From: Andrena cerasifolii | Taxonomy: Eukaryota > Arthropoda > Insecta > Hymenoptera > Andrenidae | Length of the DNA: 64,000 nucleotides | NCBI RefSeq assembly: GCF_050908995.1 | Contig: NC_135133.1 | Location: 4,940,001 to 5,004,000, forward strand | Reading direction: 5' to 3' | Part shown: piece after piece, positions 1 to 12,499 of the stretch | How the letters are laid out: each line of letters starts with the position of its first letter | Position numbering within the stretch: the first letter of the stretch is position 1 | The notes under the pieces: generated by a model | Seen by the model: only the letters and a program-made list of their open reading frames with translations | Told to the model about the DNA's origin: nothing | Database searches by the model: none | Position numbers and translations under genes: made by a program

Positions 1-3000
1 CCGATTATTTTTTCTCCGCGCCGCGTTTCGCCCCGCCTTTGTTCTCCTTTTCCACGTTCCTGGAACGCGTGTTTGCTTTTGATAGAGTTTCGCGTCAGCT
101 GCGCAAGCAAGCTTCGTTTGTTGATACTGGCCCGTGCGTCGGACGGTGATTTTTAACTTCCGCGCGCGGAGAAGATTTTGCAAGTCGAACGAGGGGGCAA
201 TTCTGCTCGACTGTTTTCAAACGTGGATAAAGGCTCGGGCAATTCTGAACGATCGCGGGGGATTTTCATGTTCCCCCGTCTGCTTTATTCCTGGTGGAAG
301 CGCAGAGATTGCTTTGTAAGAATCTCGCTCTAATAAGCCATCGATTTAGGTACTTTAAGGAGCTGGGCTTGCGCACAGGCGCTTTCGTTCCATTTAAAAG
401 AACGGAAGTCATACACGAAAGCTTAAAGACATATTAAAGTTGTTGCCGGTAAAAAGTACGCCCCCGAGCGATATTCCGAGCTCTAACGGGTTGGAGGAGG
501 GTAAGTAAAAAGGAAGGCGAGAGAGCAAGGAATTCGGTGCACTCATTACGCTATAATTGAAGATTACAGTCGAATGCCGAACACAAATGCCTTAAAACCT
601 GAATGCTGCAGCATATTTTCGAGACTGCCTGGTATCTCAGACCAAGAAAGCAGGAAGAAAGCGTACTATGCGAAACCCTCAGACTTGCATTTTCGGTAAA
701 AGATTCTACGTTCCATGAATCCCCACGGTCGAGAAGTTTCGGATATTAAAAATGTCTCTGGAATAGCATCTGCTTCTAACTTCAACACAGGCTTCCATTC
801 CCGCTGAATGCTAATTCAAAGAATCCCCGCGGCTGAACGACTACGAAATGCCATCGGTTGTTTCCATCGAAACGCAGCGCTATTACCACCGCGACCTCAA
901 GCTTTTACAGCGCAGCGGCAGTTGCATTTTCAATGAGCCTCCGTGGTCCGCGAGCTTGAAGCGCCAGGAATTCCTATCAAAACACAGCTACCATTCTCCT
1001 CGAGCTGTACATATTTGCAAAGATCGCCAAGAATCGCAGAGTTGCGCGCAGACGGCACAGGCGTATGAGCCAGAAGAATGAGGCCTCGGCCTCGCGTTTC
1101 CACGGCGGGGTACGTCCACGAATTTCCTCATCGAACGTCATTCTTTCCCCCCGTCGGGCGGAATAGCGGTCTCCTCTCGATACGAGGGGCCCACGGACCC
1201 GGAAGCCCGTCGCGCAGCAGACTGCAAGGTGTTCAAAGCCGGCGATGACTCGCGATGCACCCTGCGGCTGGATGCACTCGGATAAAGATCTCCCGCTCCG
1301 ACTGGTCGCGAACAGTAAACACGACTGCAACCTTTTAGCGTGTAACAGCGTGTTCCGCGATGTATACTCGGCCGGGAATGGTCCCTTGAAAGGCGGCGCG
1401 GAGCCACGGCGCTCGCCTCCGCGGAGAAGAACGGATCCCCCCCGCCGCACTCCACCTCCCGCGGATGCAAATATCCGTGGCCCCGACGGGATTGTTTTTA
1501 ATTATTGTTTATTATCGGGGCGATGTTGCGCCGCTCCGTGCTCCGCATTGTTCCCCCGGGGGAAATGCTGCGCGAGTAAAGGGTTAATACGCCAAGTGCG
1601 TTGCCCAGCGCGGGGGTAAAAACCGGCGGATAACGTCGCTATCCCGCGCCCTATTGTTTCCCACCAGGGCTATCGCGCGCAATTCTTTTCGGCTGTTTCC
1701 GCGTTATTCGCAGTTTCGGCCACTTAGTGCCCGTTCCCGCTGCCCCGGGAATATTAAACAGGGGAATTTCGAAGGAATACGGCCGCCCGCGGCCTCCCTT
1801 CTTCCCTGCAAATGCGAGTTTAGTGAAGGGGTTCCGAGTGCACAGCTACGGGGGGAGGAAATTAACGAATCCCGAGCATGGCGTCCGCGGCCGCGGCGAA
1901 TGTTAATCCTCCGAAATGAAATTGAAAGTTGCGCGTGTCGGAAATGCGGCAGCCGTAGTTATCGGTACGGAGGATCCTTGGAGGGGTTTCGCGGGGCACC
2001 GTTCTCGCGGTGCAATGGGGAAATGATTCCACCGGTGCCTAAGAAATTTAGTTGAAATGCAAATTCAGACGAGAGTTTCATCGGAGCATAGAAGTGGAAC
2101 GGGGAAATTAACGAACTAATGCGCATTGCGCATGCGACGTGTGCAATTACGGTGCAGGGAGTTTCGTTGTCCTCGGCTTGATTTGCTGGGAGATCTTTCC
2201 AAGAACAAATATCTCTTCCTTTCACCATTATTGCTATTATCAATATCCAACGAAGTAGCGGAGCCATAATGTAGCACAGCGAACATCCAAGGTGTCCGAG
2301 ATTCATGAATCGCCCTGTATAATCCACGACGAGGAATTAATTCCCAGCTCCCACTGTATCAACGCGCGTATGCCCCGTCTTTTTTTTATATCCGCGGTTT
2401 AATAGAACTTGCGGTTTAATAGAAACCAGTTTACGGAATGGAAAAAAGTTTGGCTCGCAGAGACAGCGAAGCCAGAGGGAGAAGGAGAGAGAAAGAGAAG
2501 GCCACGTAATTTCGCCGGAAACGCGGTGGAATCGGTTTTTGACCGGGGGTCCCTTTCGCTCTGTATAACCGTACGTAAAAGGCAGAATGCCTGGCATTAA
2601 ATCTTTATTATTGCTCCAAGTGTTATTAGCCGTTACCAGCGCGATGCGCGGACCCGTGCATGCGCGCGGCCCTGACACGTGCACCCCTGCCGGCTCATAT
2701 ATTATCCATACGAATATTGCGCTTTTTACGAGAACTTCAATTTCCCGCGGAATTAACGCGAATTTTCGCAAGGTTCTCCGAGAATTTTCTGCTAAAGCCG
2801 CGTTACGTGAGCACGCGACGACCATCGGTACTCGACCGATATTACCATCGGCGACAGAGGCAAGAATAACGGGGAAATAATTTGACCAGCAATAAAAAGT
2901 GGGTGTCTAATGGTGACTTTAACCCATGGAATTGTACATCGAGGCGTCGAACGATAAGTGGGGCTGTTCGGAAAGCATTCGCGTGGAATAATGCTAGAAA

Positions 3001-3528
3001 GCGAGTGACCGTTCACCAGGACGAAATATAGAGATGAATAAATAGCGAGTGAGGGGTTCAAAGAGTGCTAATGCACTCGCCCTTCGCCCTCGAAAAGGGA
3101 ATTCAACAAGGTGCCGTCTAGGACCGATGGAAGCAAGAAATCGTTCGAGTTTATAGAAAGCGTTTGGGATTGTTTTGACGGTGAATCAAAGGGGTTTTTT
3201 TCCGATGGCAACGGGGAGGCGAATCCGTGCGACGTGTTTTGCAGTGTCTCGCGATATTTTATCGGCGACAGTCGGATCGCCTTGGTGTCGTTCGCGGCGC
3301 TTTTCAACGATATCCACCTCCACCCCTTTCGCTGGCTGTTTCCTCTTCGCGGCTTGACAACTTTTTCGACCGTTCCTCACGGAATTCCACGGGAATATTC
3401 CATTCTCCGCCTCGACCCGTTCCTGCCAACTTTCTTCCTCGCAATCCACTTACGCGCTTGCACAACTTCTCCGTCGAACATTCCTTCGATTTCCCTCCTT
3501 CTATTCTAATCCGTCGCGTTTCCCTAGG
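1..3528. other. GC-rich sequence, no gene seen
   Basis: I see no supported gene here. Short open frames occur on both strands without splice signals, signal peptides or recognisable motifs, and overlapping frames are open at the same places, as expected by chance in GC-rich DNA. A donor-like GGGTAAGT near 499 lacks a convincing upstream acceptor. Confidence 0.6.
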
Positions 3529-4008
3529 TAGGGTAGGGTGGGGCTAATAGTCCCGTTTTTCGTATAAACTTATGTAAAATTTAGTACTTACAATCTGCTG
3601 TTATTTTATAAAAATTATAACTATTAGGCTTTACATTCGCGAAGTTCGTTTGGTGATACTGTTATTTTTTGTTGAGTTATACCACTAAATGTTCGTCAAT
3701 TCAAAATGGACTTGTACCATGCGCGAGGCAAAAAGTCCATTGCTTGGGGTAGAAAGTCCCTGATATCTTCTAACCAACTTTTCGTGTAAAATAAAATTAA
3801 AGAAGTAAAAAACTCTTCTTAAATCAACAAATACTTATTAAACCAATTCTTTTCGGCATACAATATGAAAGGAAAGCATTATTTTCTTAACAAAAAATAA
3901 AAATATAGACATTCACCTTATACTGCGAAACTTGATACATTGTTTAGGAACAGAGATTTTGTATTCGGGTCTCTTTACCCGCCGGACTTTTAGCCCCACC
4001 CTACCCTA
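3529..4008. mobile_element. TA-flanked MITE, GGGTAGGGTGGGGC ends
   Basis: An AT-rich island in GC-rich flanks. The left end reads GGGTAGGGTGGGGCTAATAG and the right end is its inverse with one mismatch over about 23 bp. TA dinucleotides flank both ends (3529-3530 and 4007-4008), as expected for Tc1/mariner/pogo elements. The interior (476 bp) has no coding frame, so the element is non-autonomous. Its termini resemble those at 12211, 14434, 41232 and 42512. Confidence 0.85.
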
Positions 4009-7000
4009 CGCGCTAGGATCGACGACTTATTAAGAAAAAATTGCAGTCGAGCAATTCTGTACGAGCCGTAGGAGACAGAGTTCAAGGGAATATGGAGGAC
4101 TGGTCGACTAGCACGCGAATTGGAGGAAGAAATGAGAATGTAAACGAGCACCGTCCCCCGCGAATGTCTCCGCGAGTAATCGAAAGAAAACTCCGGGCTA
4201 TCGCAGTGGAACTGCAGCGGGAAAAGTGCAACGGTGGTTCCTGGAGACTTCTTGCTATCGGGGGAAGAAGCTCGGAGACCAAAGGGAGGGTATTTTTCGG
4301 GTTGTTTACGCGGCCGGGGCTAGCGCGGAGCCAAGAAATTTGTTGGTTGCCGTAAAGGCGCGCCCGAGAATGGCCGTATAGCACGTAAACGATAACGGCC
4401 CGGTTTGACTGCAACGAAAAAAGACTTTATCTTCATTATTATTAAAGTCGCCTAGATGAAAATGAACCACGAAATTGGTCCCTGAATGGCAGTGGCCCGG
4501 TGGAGGGGATAAGGGTGGTCGGAGGCCAATAACTGTACTGGGGCCAATAACTATATAACTTCCCCTCCCTACTTGCTTGATAACGACACCTAGATCGATA
4601 TGGAACTAGCTATACCAGCCACCCTCGAGTAGACCGAAACCGCCTTCCGGTGCGGCGACCCTTCTTCTCCGCTGGCTTTTCGAATCGACTCGTCCTCCAA
4701 CCCCTCGGCCTGTTTCGCGTGAAAGAAAACGCTGCCTCCGCTCCCGTGTATAGCGGGCAATATAATTTCATCAGGGCGCAGGCAGCAATTCCTCGCTGGC
4801 AGCGGTGGAACGGCGAGGGAAACCGCGGCGGAAAAGAAACTTCCTCGCAGTCCTTGGAAAGCCGCGTGCTACACTCGTCCCGCGAGTCGACTCGAATCCA
4901 CGGGTATCTTTAATTACGCGCGGAAGACCCGGGCTGCGCGGAGTTCGCCAGGAAGTTCGAGGGCCGTCGACTCGCGGCCTCCTTTATTAGAACGCGTCTT
5001 CGTTACGCCGCGAGATTTGTTTAACGCGGCTCTCGTCGACGAGCAACTTCCCTGGCGGAATGGAGAGCTCGCTGTCAATAGACGGGTTTCTTCTTTCTTC
5101 GCTCGCGATCGCGCCGGGCTTGATTGAGGACAAACGCGTATACACGCTCCTTTTCTCTCCGCGTTTTCCTCGAGATTCATTCGCGAATGAAACTAGAGGG
5201 GCGCTCGTTCCCTATGCCCGAGAAATACTGTCTTGTTACAAGCTGCTCCTCCAAAGAGGATACACCAGCGCTCTCTTTCGAGCGAAGAAATAGCACAGGC
5301 AGCAATCAGATTCCGAGTAAAGATCGCTGGAGAAGAGGCAGGATTGCGCGATTCTTGCGAAACGAGGACACACTCGATCGAGTTATTACGGGTGGAGGGT
5401 GTTGATAAATAGAGGGCACTTTTTCAGAATTGCTTCCGCACGCTGAGACAATGGAAGAAGTTCATTGATCCGATAATCCGATTTGCCCGCTAAGTACTGA
5501 AATATTACACCCATGAGCGTGCTTCTTCGAGTAAGTAGAATGTATCGCGGTGCTCCTGTTATTTCTACAGACTACGGCTTCTCTTGTTACGAGAATTTAC
5601 ATTTTTCATCGTTATTCATTAGAATTATAAATTTCTTATTAGCCTCGCGGGCTGGGCTTTAATTATTCAGTGCGCCCTTCCTCGATTTCGAAACAGGTAC
5701 AGGAGACTGCGGAATAACATTAATTCCGCCCTCAGAAGCGTGTCGTGTCGGTGGAAAATCAACGGGTACGAGGGCGGTCTGAATTTTCATCAGTCGAACG
5801 TGACGATCGCGATACCAGCGTTCCTATAATTGCAGCCCCGCGCAGACACGCACTTGTCATGTACGGATCAATTCTAGCGCGTTATCGAGCAACGCGAAAT
5901 CGCTCAGCTCGCTTAACAGACCACCGCTTACCCTTAACATCCTGTTCGGATGCGCACGAGCTCCTCGCTACTTCGCGATGTTCCGGACAAACCTGAAACG
6001 GAGCCCGAGAACAGCCCTCTAGCTCTGCTCGAGGGCAAACGACGCGGGGATAAATTTCTGTACATATAACCCTGCAGGGATTTCCTTTGGAAAATATCGC
6101 GGAACGTGGAAAAATTGATTGCGGCGTAATCGAGGCGCAGCTACCCCGAGAGTCGTCAGAAAGCGATCTCCCTCGAATCGAAAAGAAATCCTCGCAGCAA
6201 GTTCCTCGGAACGTCTCCATTGTTATCGGTGGAAAGCTTTCCTCCCCCTTCGAGGTTCCTAAGCTGTGCGAATCGTTGCAAACTACGTGGGTTTACGTCG
6301 AATTCACGTCGCGAGGGGCATGCATGCGGACACACCGTCAGCCCGACGTTAGGTCGCGTACCGGGGTAAAGTTCGATTCTCGCGTTGCCTGTGGTTTCTC
6401 GAACTTTGCCTGATCTGTCACGTCCAGATCGCAAACTCCGCGCGGCCGGAACCGGGCCGAGGGTTAAATCGACCATTCTCCGATGGGAAGGAAACGTTTT
6501 ATGTACCGGTGGGAGTCTTCGAACTTTGACAACGCAAGCCAGTCGCTAATACGCTATGCCTATGGATGCTGGCAAACTTTCCTGTCTAACTACGATATAA
6601 TTCATCCAACGAAATCGGTCAACATTTCTCTGCTCTGAAATGTAGTTTAAAGACACAGAACACCTTGTTTAATTAACTCTACTTCCCCCTAACGATTTAG
6701 TCAATCGACAGAACGATCGTATCTACTCGAACTAATTGTAAGATTTAACAAGCTACTCCCTATAGGAAAACGGCTGGCTGGCTCGTGTAGATGCCATCGC
6801 ACAGTTTCCCCATCGTCTCAGTCCATCAGCTAACAACGTTGTTCCCCGATGGGTGAATACCGGACAGCCGAGGAATCGCAATGCGGCACCGAAATTCGTC
6901 ATCGTATACAGTCCGCGTCTTCTATCACATTTCACGTGTCTGGGGAGAACACACCGTTTGACCATGTCAATTATATCCCTGGTCAATCCCCCTGGCCGTC

Positions 7001-10000
7001 AGCCCATGCATCTGCCGAGTTTCACAACCCACTATCCCCCCGTATATGCTTGGCAAACGCGGTCCGTTGGCCAGGGGTCCTGGCCTCCCATCACAGCCGA
7101 TGGTACAATCAGTTCACTGTCCATAGGTCCTGCAGCCGCGATCTCCGACAATTATCGAGGGATGGACGAAGGGGCAGGAGGGGCGGACGGTCGACCGGCT
7201 TGCGCCTCGTTTAAGCGAAAAGCAGCCGGAGAGCTAAACGCTAAATTAAATTCCACTTCCGGCGAACTTTTAACTAAGAGCCGTTTCCGTCTGGTCCCGT
7301 TCCCCCCGCGCCCCGACAACAGGACGCCAGTAAAGATCGCAACCATCACTGATAGCGAAATAAACAAGCGGCGCGAGCTCTGGATAATGAAAAATCGAGG
7401 GAGATCCGTAGGACGGGAGTATCCAAGAAACGTGTTTTCTTCGAAGAAGATTTAAACGCGTCCCTGGTCACTGTTGCATGATTCTACTGTGCGGAGGGAA
7501 TTTCAAAGAGATCACCACCCCCGATGCTCCAGGGTATTGAATAGACGGGGCGAATGCATCGGGGCCATCCGTAGAGCGCAAAACTGAACGGGGATCGGCC
7601 TTGATCGAGAGCAACCAGCAGCCCCGGTAGAGCAGTTTGCGTACCGCGAGTGCGGGGATAATTACTAGGATCGACAGGCGTTAACAGGATTATAAATCCT
7701 ACCGCGGCAAATAACAGCCGCGTCTCGGCGCGAAATCGGCCAAACGAGGAGGCGAGTTTACGGCACCGTTGCTCCTTACTCGGGGGATATTAGCTCCCTG
7801 GATAATTCCGTCTAAGATTGTTCGGGGTCTAACCACGCCCCCGCAATCACTTTCGCCTATCCCCGGGATTCCCGGTAAATAATCGTTACAGTTTCGACGC
7901 TGATTACGGCCGCGAGCTCGCCGAGGAACACGGAGGGAAAACGATCCACCCCCGTCGGCCGTTCCGCACGACACGCGTAAAAACCTAGGACGCTATAAAA
8001 AAATATTACCTCCCCTGTTAGGGAAGGGCACGCGCGTATAGCCGCGCGCCTCTCGTTAAGCACGACGTCGTCCTAGGGGCCTCGTAACTACGATCCTCCG
8101 ACACGTCGTAGATACCGCAGGGTAATTTAAGGCGCGCGGAGGTGTGAGGCCCGCGAAATCGGGGGAGCCGAATTTCAAGCATCTGCTACGCTTTCTATCG
8201 ATTCGACTTCTTGTCGCCTGGATCGCTCTGTTGCAAGGGGGAATGTTTCTGCCGCCAGAAGGGGTGGTATATTCGCGATCGAGCGAAGAAGTAGAAGTTG
8301 GAGCCGAGGAGGAAGTATTTAAAGATACTCAAGAGCTTCGAAAGAAGAAGCAAAGATTCCTATGAACGCACGAGCACGATGGCTGTGCAGAGTCTGGTAC
8401 CTACTACTAACGGATCAGATGAAGAATTGAAAGTAGACGGACGGGGTGGTTCGAAATGTAACCGCTGGAACCACCGTTGCGGGGCCAGCGAACGCCAGCG
8501 CGGGCCCATGAATCGCGCACACGCGTTGTTAGGTTTCAGGAATCCGCGGGGTGGCGCGGCGCAACGACATAATTTTCAACGGTGAAAGATTTGTGGGCAC
8601 CGCAGACGCGCGGGCGTCCCGGTATTTTTCGACGGTCCCGTCGTTCCGCGGAGGCGAAAAGTGAGAATCCGCGGGACGCAAAATGCACGCTGATACGTAG
8701 ACAGGGCGGGGTATTAATGCGGCCCGCCGATATAATTTGCTCGCGAAATTCCGGGCGGCAGCTAGCGTTGCGGTGCAACGCATTAGCCGTGCCGGACCAG
8801 ATCTAAATTACACGTACGTTACTGTATTAAATTCCGGCACAGGACATACGAGCAGACATTCGGATCGTTACGAACACGTGGGCCATTAAATTCTGAGGGA
8901 ACTTCTCCTCTGACATCCTGACGTCCGCTGCGACAGCTCGGCACGCGCTCGCCCCGCGTTGCTCCTCGATACATGCCTCCTGGAACACGTGCCGGCATTG
9001 TTGGTTGTTTCCCTTTTCAATTGAACTCGGGTAATGTCCCCGGCTTTGGTGACTAATTGCTGATACGAGGCTGGGACACTGTGCGCCACGCTAACGTCCC
9101 GCGGTGGAGATTTTCGGGTATTCTTCGGACGCGGCAGGCTAATTGCTTCGGAGTACAAATTTGTGGATTCCCTTTATGCGTCCGAAGCCGCGGAGCGACT
9201 CTATCGCCAACGCTTTGCCCCGGGAACACAGCGTTCCGAAAGGGCTTATCCAGCTGGTAATTCGTCGCGAATTTAGTTCCCGTTAATTCGTAACTCGCGG
9301 CAACGAACCCTCGCACTCTCCCAGGGACTCCGCTTCAGTTTTCGTGTTTCACCCGGCGAGCGTGGAAGGCAGAGGAATTCGGGTCGAGAAGCTAGGAAAA
9401 CTTTCCGCCGCCGCGTTCCCTTTCCAACTTTACCATTGCACCGGAGGCACGGACGCGACGGAAAAACTGGCCACGATCTCCTCTAATTTCCCGCGCAATT
9501 TTTACCCACGAATTCGCCCAAGGATTTTCAAGAAAATTACAGGGGGAACGGCTCCGTGGTAAACCGCCGCCGCCACGTACCTACGCCGAGAAATGAAATT
9601 CTCCAGATAAACTTGAACGCGGAAGATGGATCGCGCAACGTGCCTCCATTTTCCGCGCCCCCTGGCCCCTTCAAGAACTCTCTTGCCGCTCGCTTTCCTC
9701 GGAGACACGTCGCTTTGTCGCGGCACGACTCCCCGTTGCATAAGAATATTGTTCCTTAGCCGAGCGCGGGTCCGTGCAATCACGACTCCGATCGCGAAAC
9801 CAGTTCAGAACCACCGACACAGACGAGGCTCCAGAGCCTCCGTGTCGGCGATGCTGTCCACGGTGAACCACGCCTAAGCGTTGCGACACTTTCGCTGGGA
9901 ACGATCGGGGCCCCGATCGAGGGCCTGATCCAGCCACTCGTTGAATAATTCGGTTCGTTTCGCCGCTACCTTGCGCTTCGGTTTGTCAGGAATCCCTTAA

Positions 10001-11809
10001 CGTTCCAACAAAGATCCTTAAACTCTGTGGGGCCCAAAGAAATTCCACATAGAGGAGAAGTGACCAATTGCGAATTTCTAGAAAATCAATATGTTCGAAC
10101 AGTATCGTTAGCTTTAATGGGGAATGTGATATTGAAAATTAAATACAACGACGGGGAACTGCGGTCCTCCCGTATCAAAGCGGTAATCGAATTAATCCAC
10201 GTGGGGCAGAGAAGCCTCTCGCAGCAAGAAATCGCTGAACTTGCCAATCGTAACGAATTTCTAACGCTCGTTTAATTATTACCGATCATTATATCCGGAT
10301 CACCGGGAAATTAGAGGATTATTAGAGAGAGAATCGAGTTGCGGCGGGTATCGGGCTGACGATCGAATATCGGAAAACCATTATAACGGTTTATATAATG
10401 CAACGCCTCCCCACCAACGGCACAGCCCCCGCCGACCGATGCTGGATTTATACAGTGTCACTTCTGCAGCTGATCGAAATATCGAGTAGGTAACAAGGCG
10501 ATCTCGATGGTAACGCGATTCGTTATCGTCCGCGGGTCGTTTCGTTACCGCGAATCATGCTCCGCTGTGTCTTCCCACCGTGCCTCCGACCCGACGTTTT
10601 ACCGATAACCGCGGCATAAATCTGAACGCAATATCGGAAACAAAGCTACGCAATATGTACCGCTAGCAGTGTCTTCCCTGGGAAAAAATTGCTGGAGCTG
10701 GTACAATTTGCTAAATGGAAGGGGACGTGCTTTGGTATGTCGATAATACCGGGCTCGATTATTCACGAATCCTAATGATCGATAGTCAGAGACTTGCAGC
10801 TAATTCCCGCTTCCATTAACGATGTCCAATAATTCAACAACACCTGAGGTAGGGCGACAGTAGGGTAGCTACAGGCTGCGAATCGAATCGTCCGCTGAGA
10901 AACATCTGAGAATCCGCCTGGAAAAGTGAGCGAGTGCTCTCGAGGGTTCGCGCCTTGATCAGAAGCGGCCAGCTCGTCGAGTCTCCACCCGATACCCATA
11001 AACCCCACCGGAGCAACGTTCCGCGGAGCGAAACTTGGAGAAACTGGAGCATATTTCCGGCGACCGAAAGCAGCTAACAAATAAATTCACCCTCCCCGGA
11101 GTCGCGACGCGAATCGAGTCGAAAGGTTGCTGCTTTCGACGAGCATTACCCGGCCTGATTTCGCGCTCGCCAGGATCCCGCGGCGATAAATCCGCGGGGC
11201 GATTAACGGGGAGCGTTTTCCGCGACGCAACGTTCTCCGTGGTACGGAGCGGGGGGTCGCGGGCGAATTAAATTTTATCGATTCACGAAACGCCGCCGAG
11301 GAACGCGGCGAGATACGGCACGACGGGGACGAGGACAACGGCGAGGACGAGGAGGAGGAGGATGCACATCCGCGAGTCAGACGTTACTGATAGCGCTGAA
11401 TTGCCGTGGAACGTCTTCAGCATCCCGTAGATGCAGCCGCAGAATGCGCGCATAACAATTCGCGTGCTTTATAGCGGCGGTGGAGCTAACTGAATCTCCA
11501 GCGAAAAGATACCGATACTCCCAGAGACATAAGCTAGGTTTCCCGCTCGTATCAGATATTTCTCCTCCTTGCGGCAGCATCTTTCTTCTGGGCACAGAAC
11601 GGGCAACGTTCTCTGAAAAGCTTCAAATGCGGATGCTGCTGGTGAGCCACTCGCCGAGCTCGTGTTTCTGGTACGATTCCCTCCACCGTTCTGTTTCTTA
11701 AACGATCGCGTTACCACGATAAGGTTTTCGGTTCGGTCTGACAATAGACTGAGTTGGGGATGGATATGCAGTTTAACTGATTGGAGCTCAGGGGGATGGA
11801 GAATCGAAC
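4009..11809. other. GC-rich sequence, no supported gene
   Basis: Nothing supportable as a gene was seen. The longest frame (6853-7455, plus, 200 residues) has no domain, and another frame overlapping it is open at the same place. A plus-strand frame at 10027-10275 starts at GTG and has no flanking splice sites. A GAGGACGAGGAGG-type purine stretch lies at about 11325-11360. The sequence could be intronic or intergenic. Confidence 0.5.
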
Positions 11810-12499
11810 TAACAAGGGGACCTTCAGGATTGGCAATTTCAGAATATGTGTGGTGTGCGTGAAGGTCTTTACTTGAACATTAATTTCACAAAGTAATAAG
11901 GCGCGCTTTTCAGCCAAATTTGAGGAAATTTACTTCTTGAAGAATTCAATAAAAAGTACGATTCTTCAAGCTAGAGATAATTTAAAATAAGACGTGAGTT
12001 TTTAATTGAAAATGATATTTAAATATCTGGTAATTCGTACGAATTTCGCAGGTCTTTAAATGAATAAAAAAAAAGTATCAATAGTAAGACTAGCGAGTGC
12101 TATGCACTGACTTCGGAATTTTTCAAAGTCGATTTTCTCGAACTCGGCTGAAAAGCGCGCCTTACTGCTTTGGGAAATTAATGCCCGAGTGAAGACCTTC
12201 ACGTACACTAGGGTAGATGGACTATTTGTGGCCACTTTAAGGTATTGTACCAGTTTTGGCCACTTCTTAAAAAATATAATATTTTTCCGTGCAAGCAATA
12301 AATGTAACCTTATATTTCTGGCGGTATACTAAACAAAATATTTATGACGTGAAATTCTCCACATCATAATGATCTGCAAGCAGTTTAAAAGCAAGATAAT
12401 TATGCACATGTTCAAAAACAGTGCAATGGCCACATACGGTACACCTACCCTAAGTATCAATGTTTTCTGAAATTGCCAAACCTGAAAGTCCCCTTGTAA
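11810..12499. mobile_element. Foldback MITE, CAAGGGGAC ends, TAA target duplication
   Basis: TAA occurs at 11810-11812 and 12497-12499, immediately outside inverted ends beginning CAAGGGGAC(C/T)TTCAGG. The arms continue inward: TTGGCAATTTCAGAA, then GTGTGCGTGAAGGTCTT, then AAGGCGCGCTTTTCAGCC, each with an inverse copy on the other side. This makes a long hairpin centred near 12030. The right arm is interrupted by a second element at 12211-12450. The 3-bp TWA duplication fits the PIF/Harbinger pattern. The ends match the element at 22373-22804 in their first six bases. No coding capacity is seen. Confidence 0.8.
12209..12452. mobile_element. TA-flanked MITE nested in foldback element
   Basis: A 240-bp insertion in the right arm of the surrounding foldback, flanked by TA at 12209-12210 and 12451-12452. 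Ends are GGGTAGATGGAC on the left and the inverse of GGGTAGGTGTAC on the right. A subterminal TGTGGCCA is also shared. It belongs with the other TA-flanked GGG-ended elements in this window and must be younger than its host element. Confidence 0.8.

Noticed and set aside
5428..5530. Plus-strand exon-like segment (CACTTTTTCAG acceptor, CGAGTAAGT donor)
   Set aside because: All frames contain stops and no neighbouring exon matches.
6365..6385. tRNA T-loop-like GTTCGATTC
   Set aside because: No D-arm, anticodon arm or acceptor pairing around it. The similar GGTTCGATTACCC near 48694 also fails.
6853..7455. 200-codon plus-strand frame
   Set aside because: No domain or splice signals; another register is open within it.
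9072..9080. Isolated CACTGTG heptamer in GC-rich context
   Set aside because: No partner end, and no nonamer-like sequence 12 or 23 bp away.
10027..10275. 82-codon frame ending in a protein-like SLSQQEIAELANRNEF stretch
   Set aside because: Starts at GTG, has no flanking acceptor or donor of quality, and no family comes to mind.
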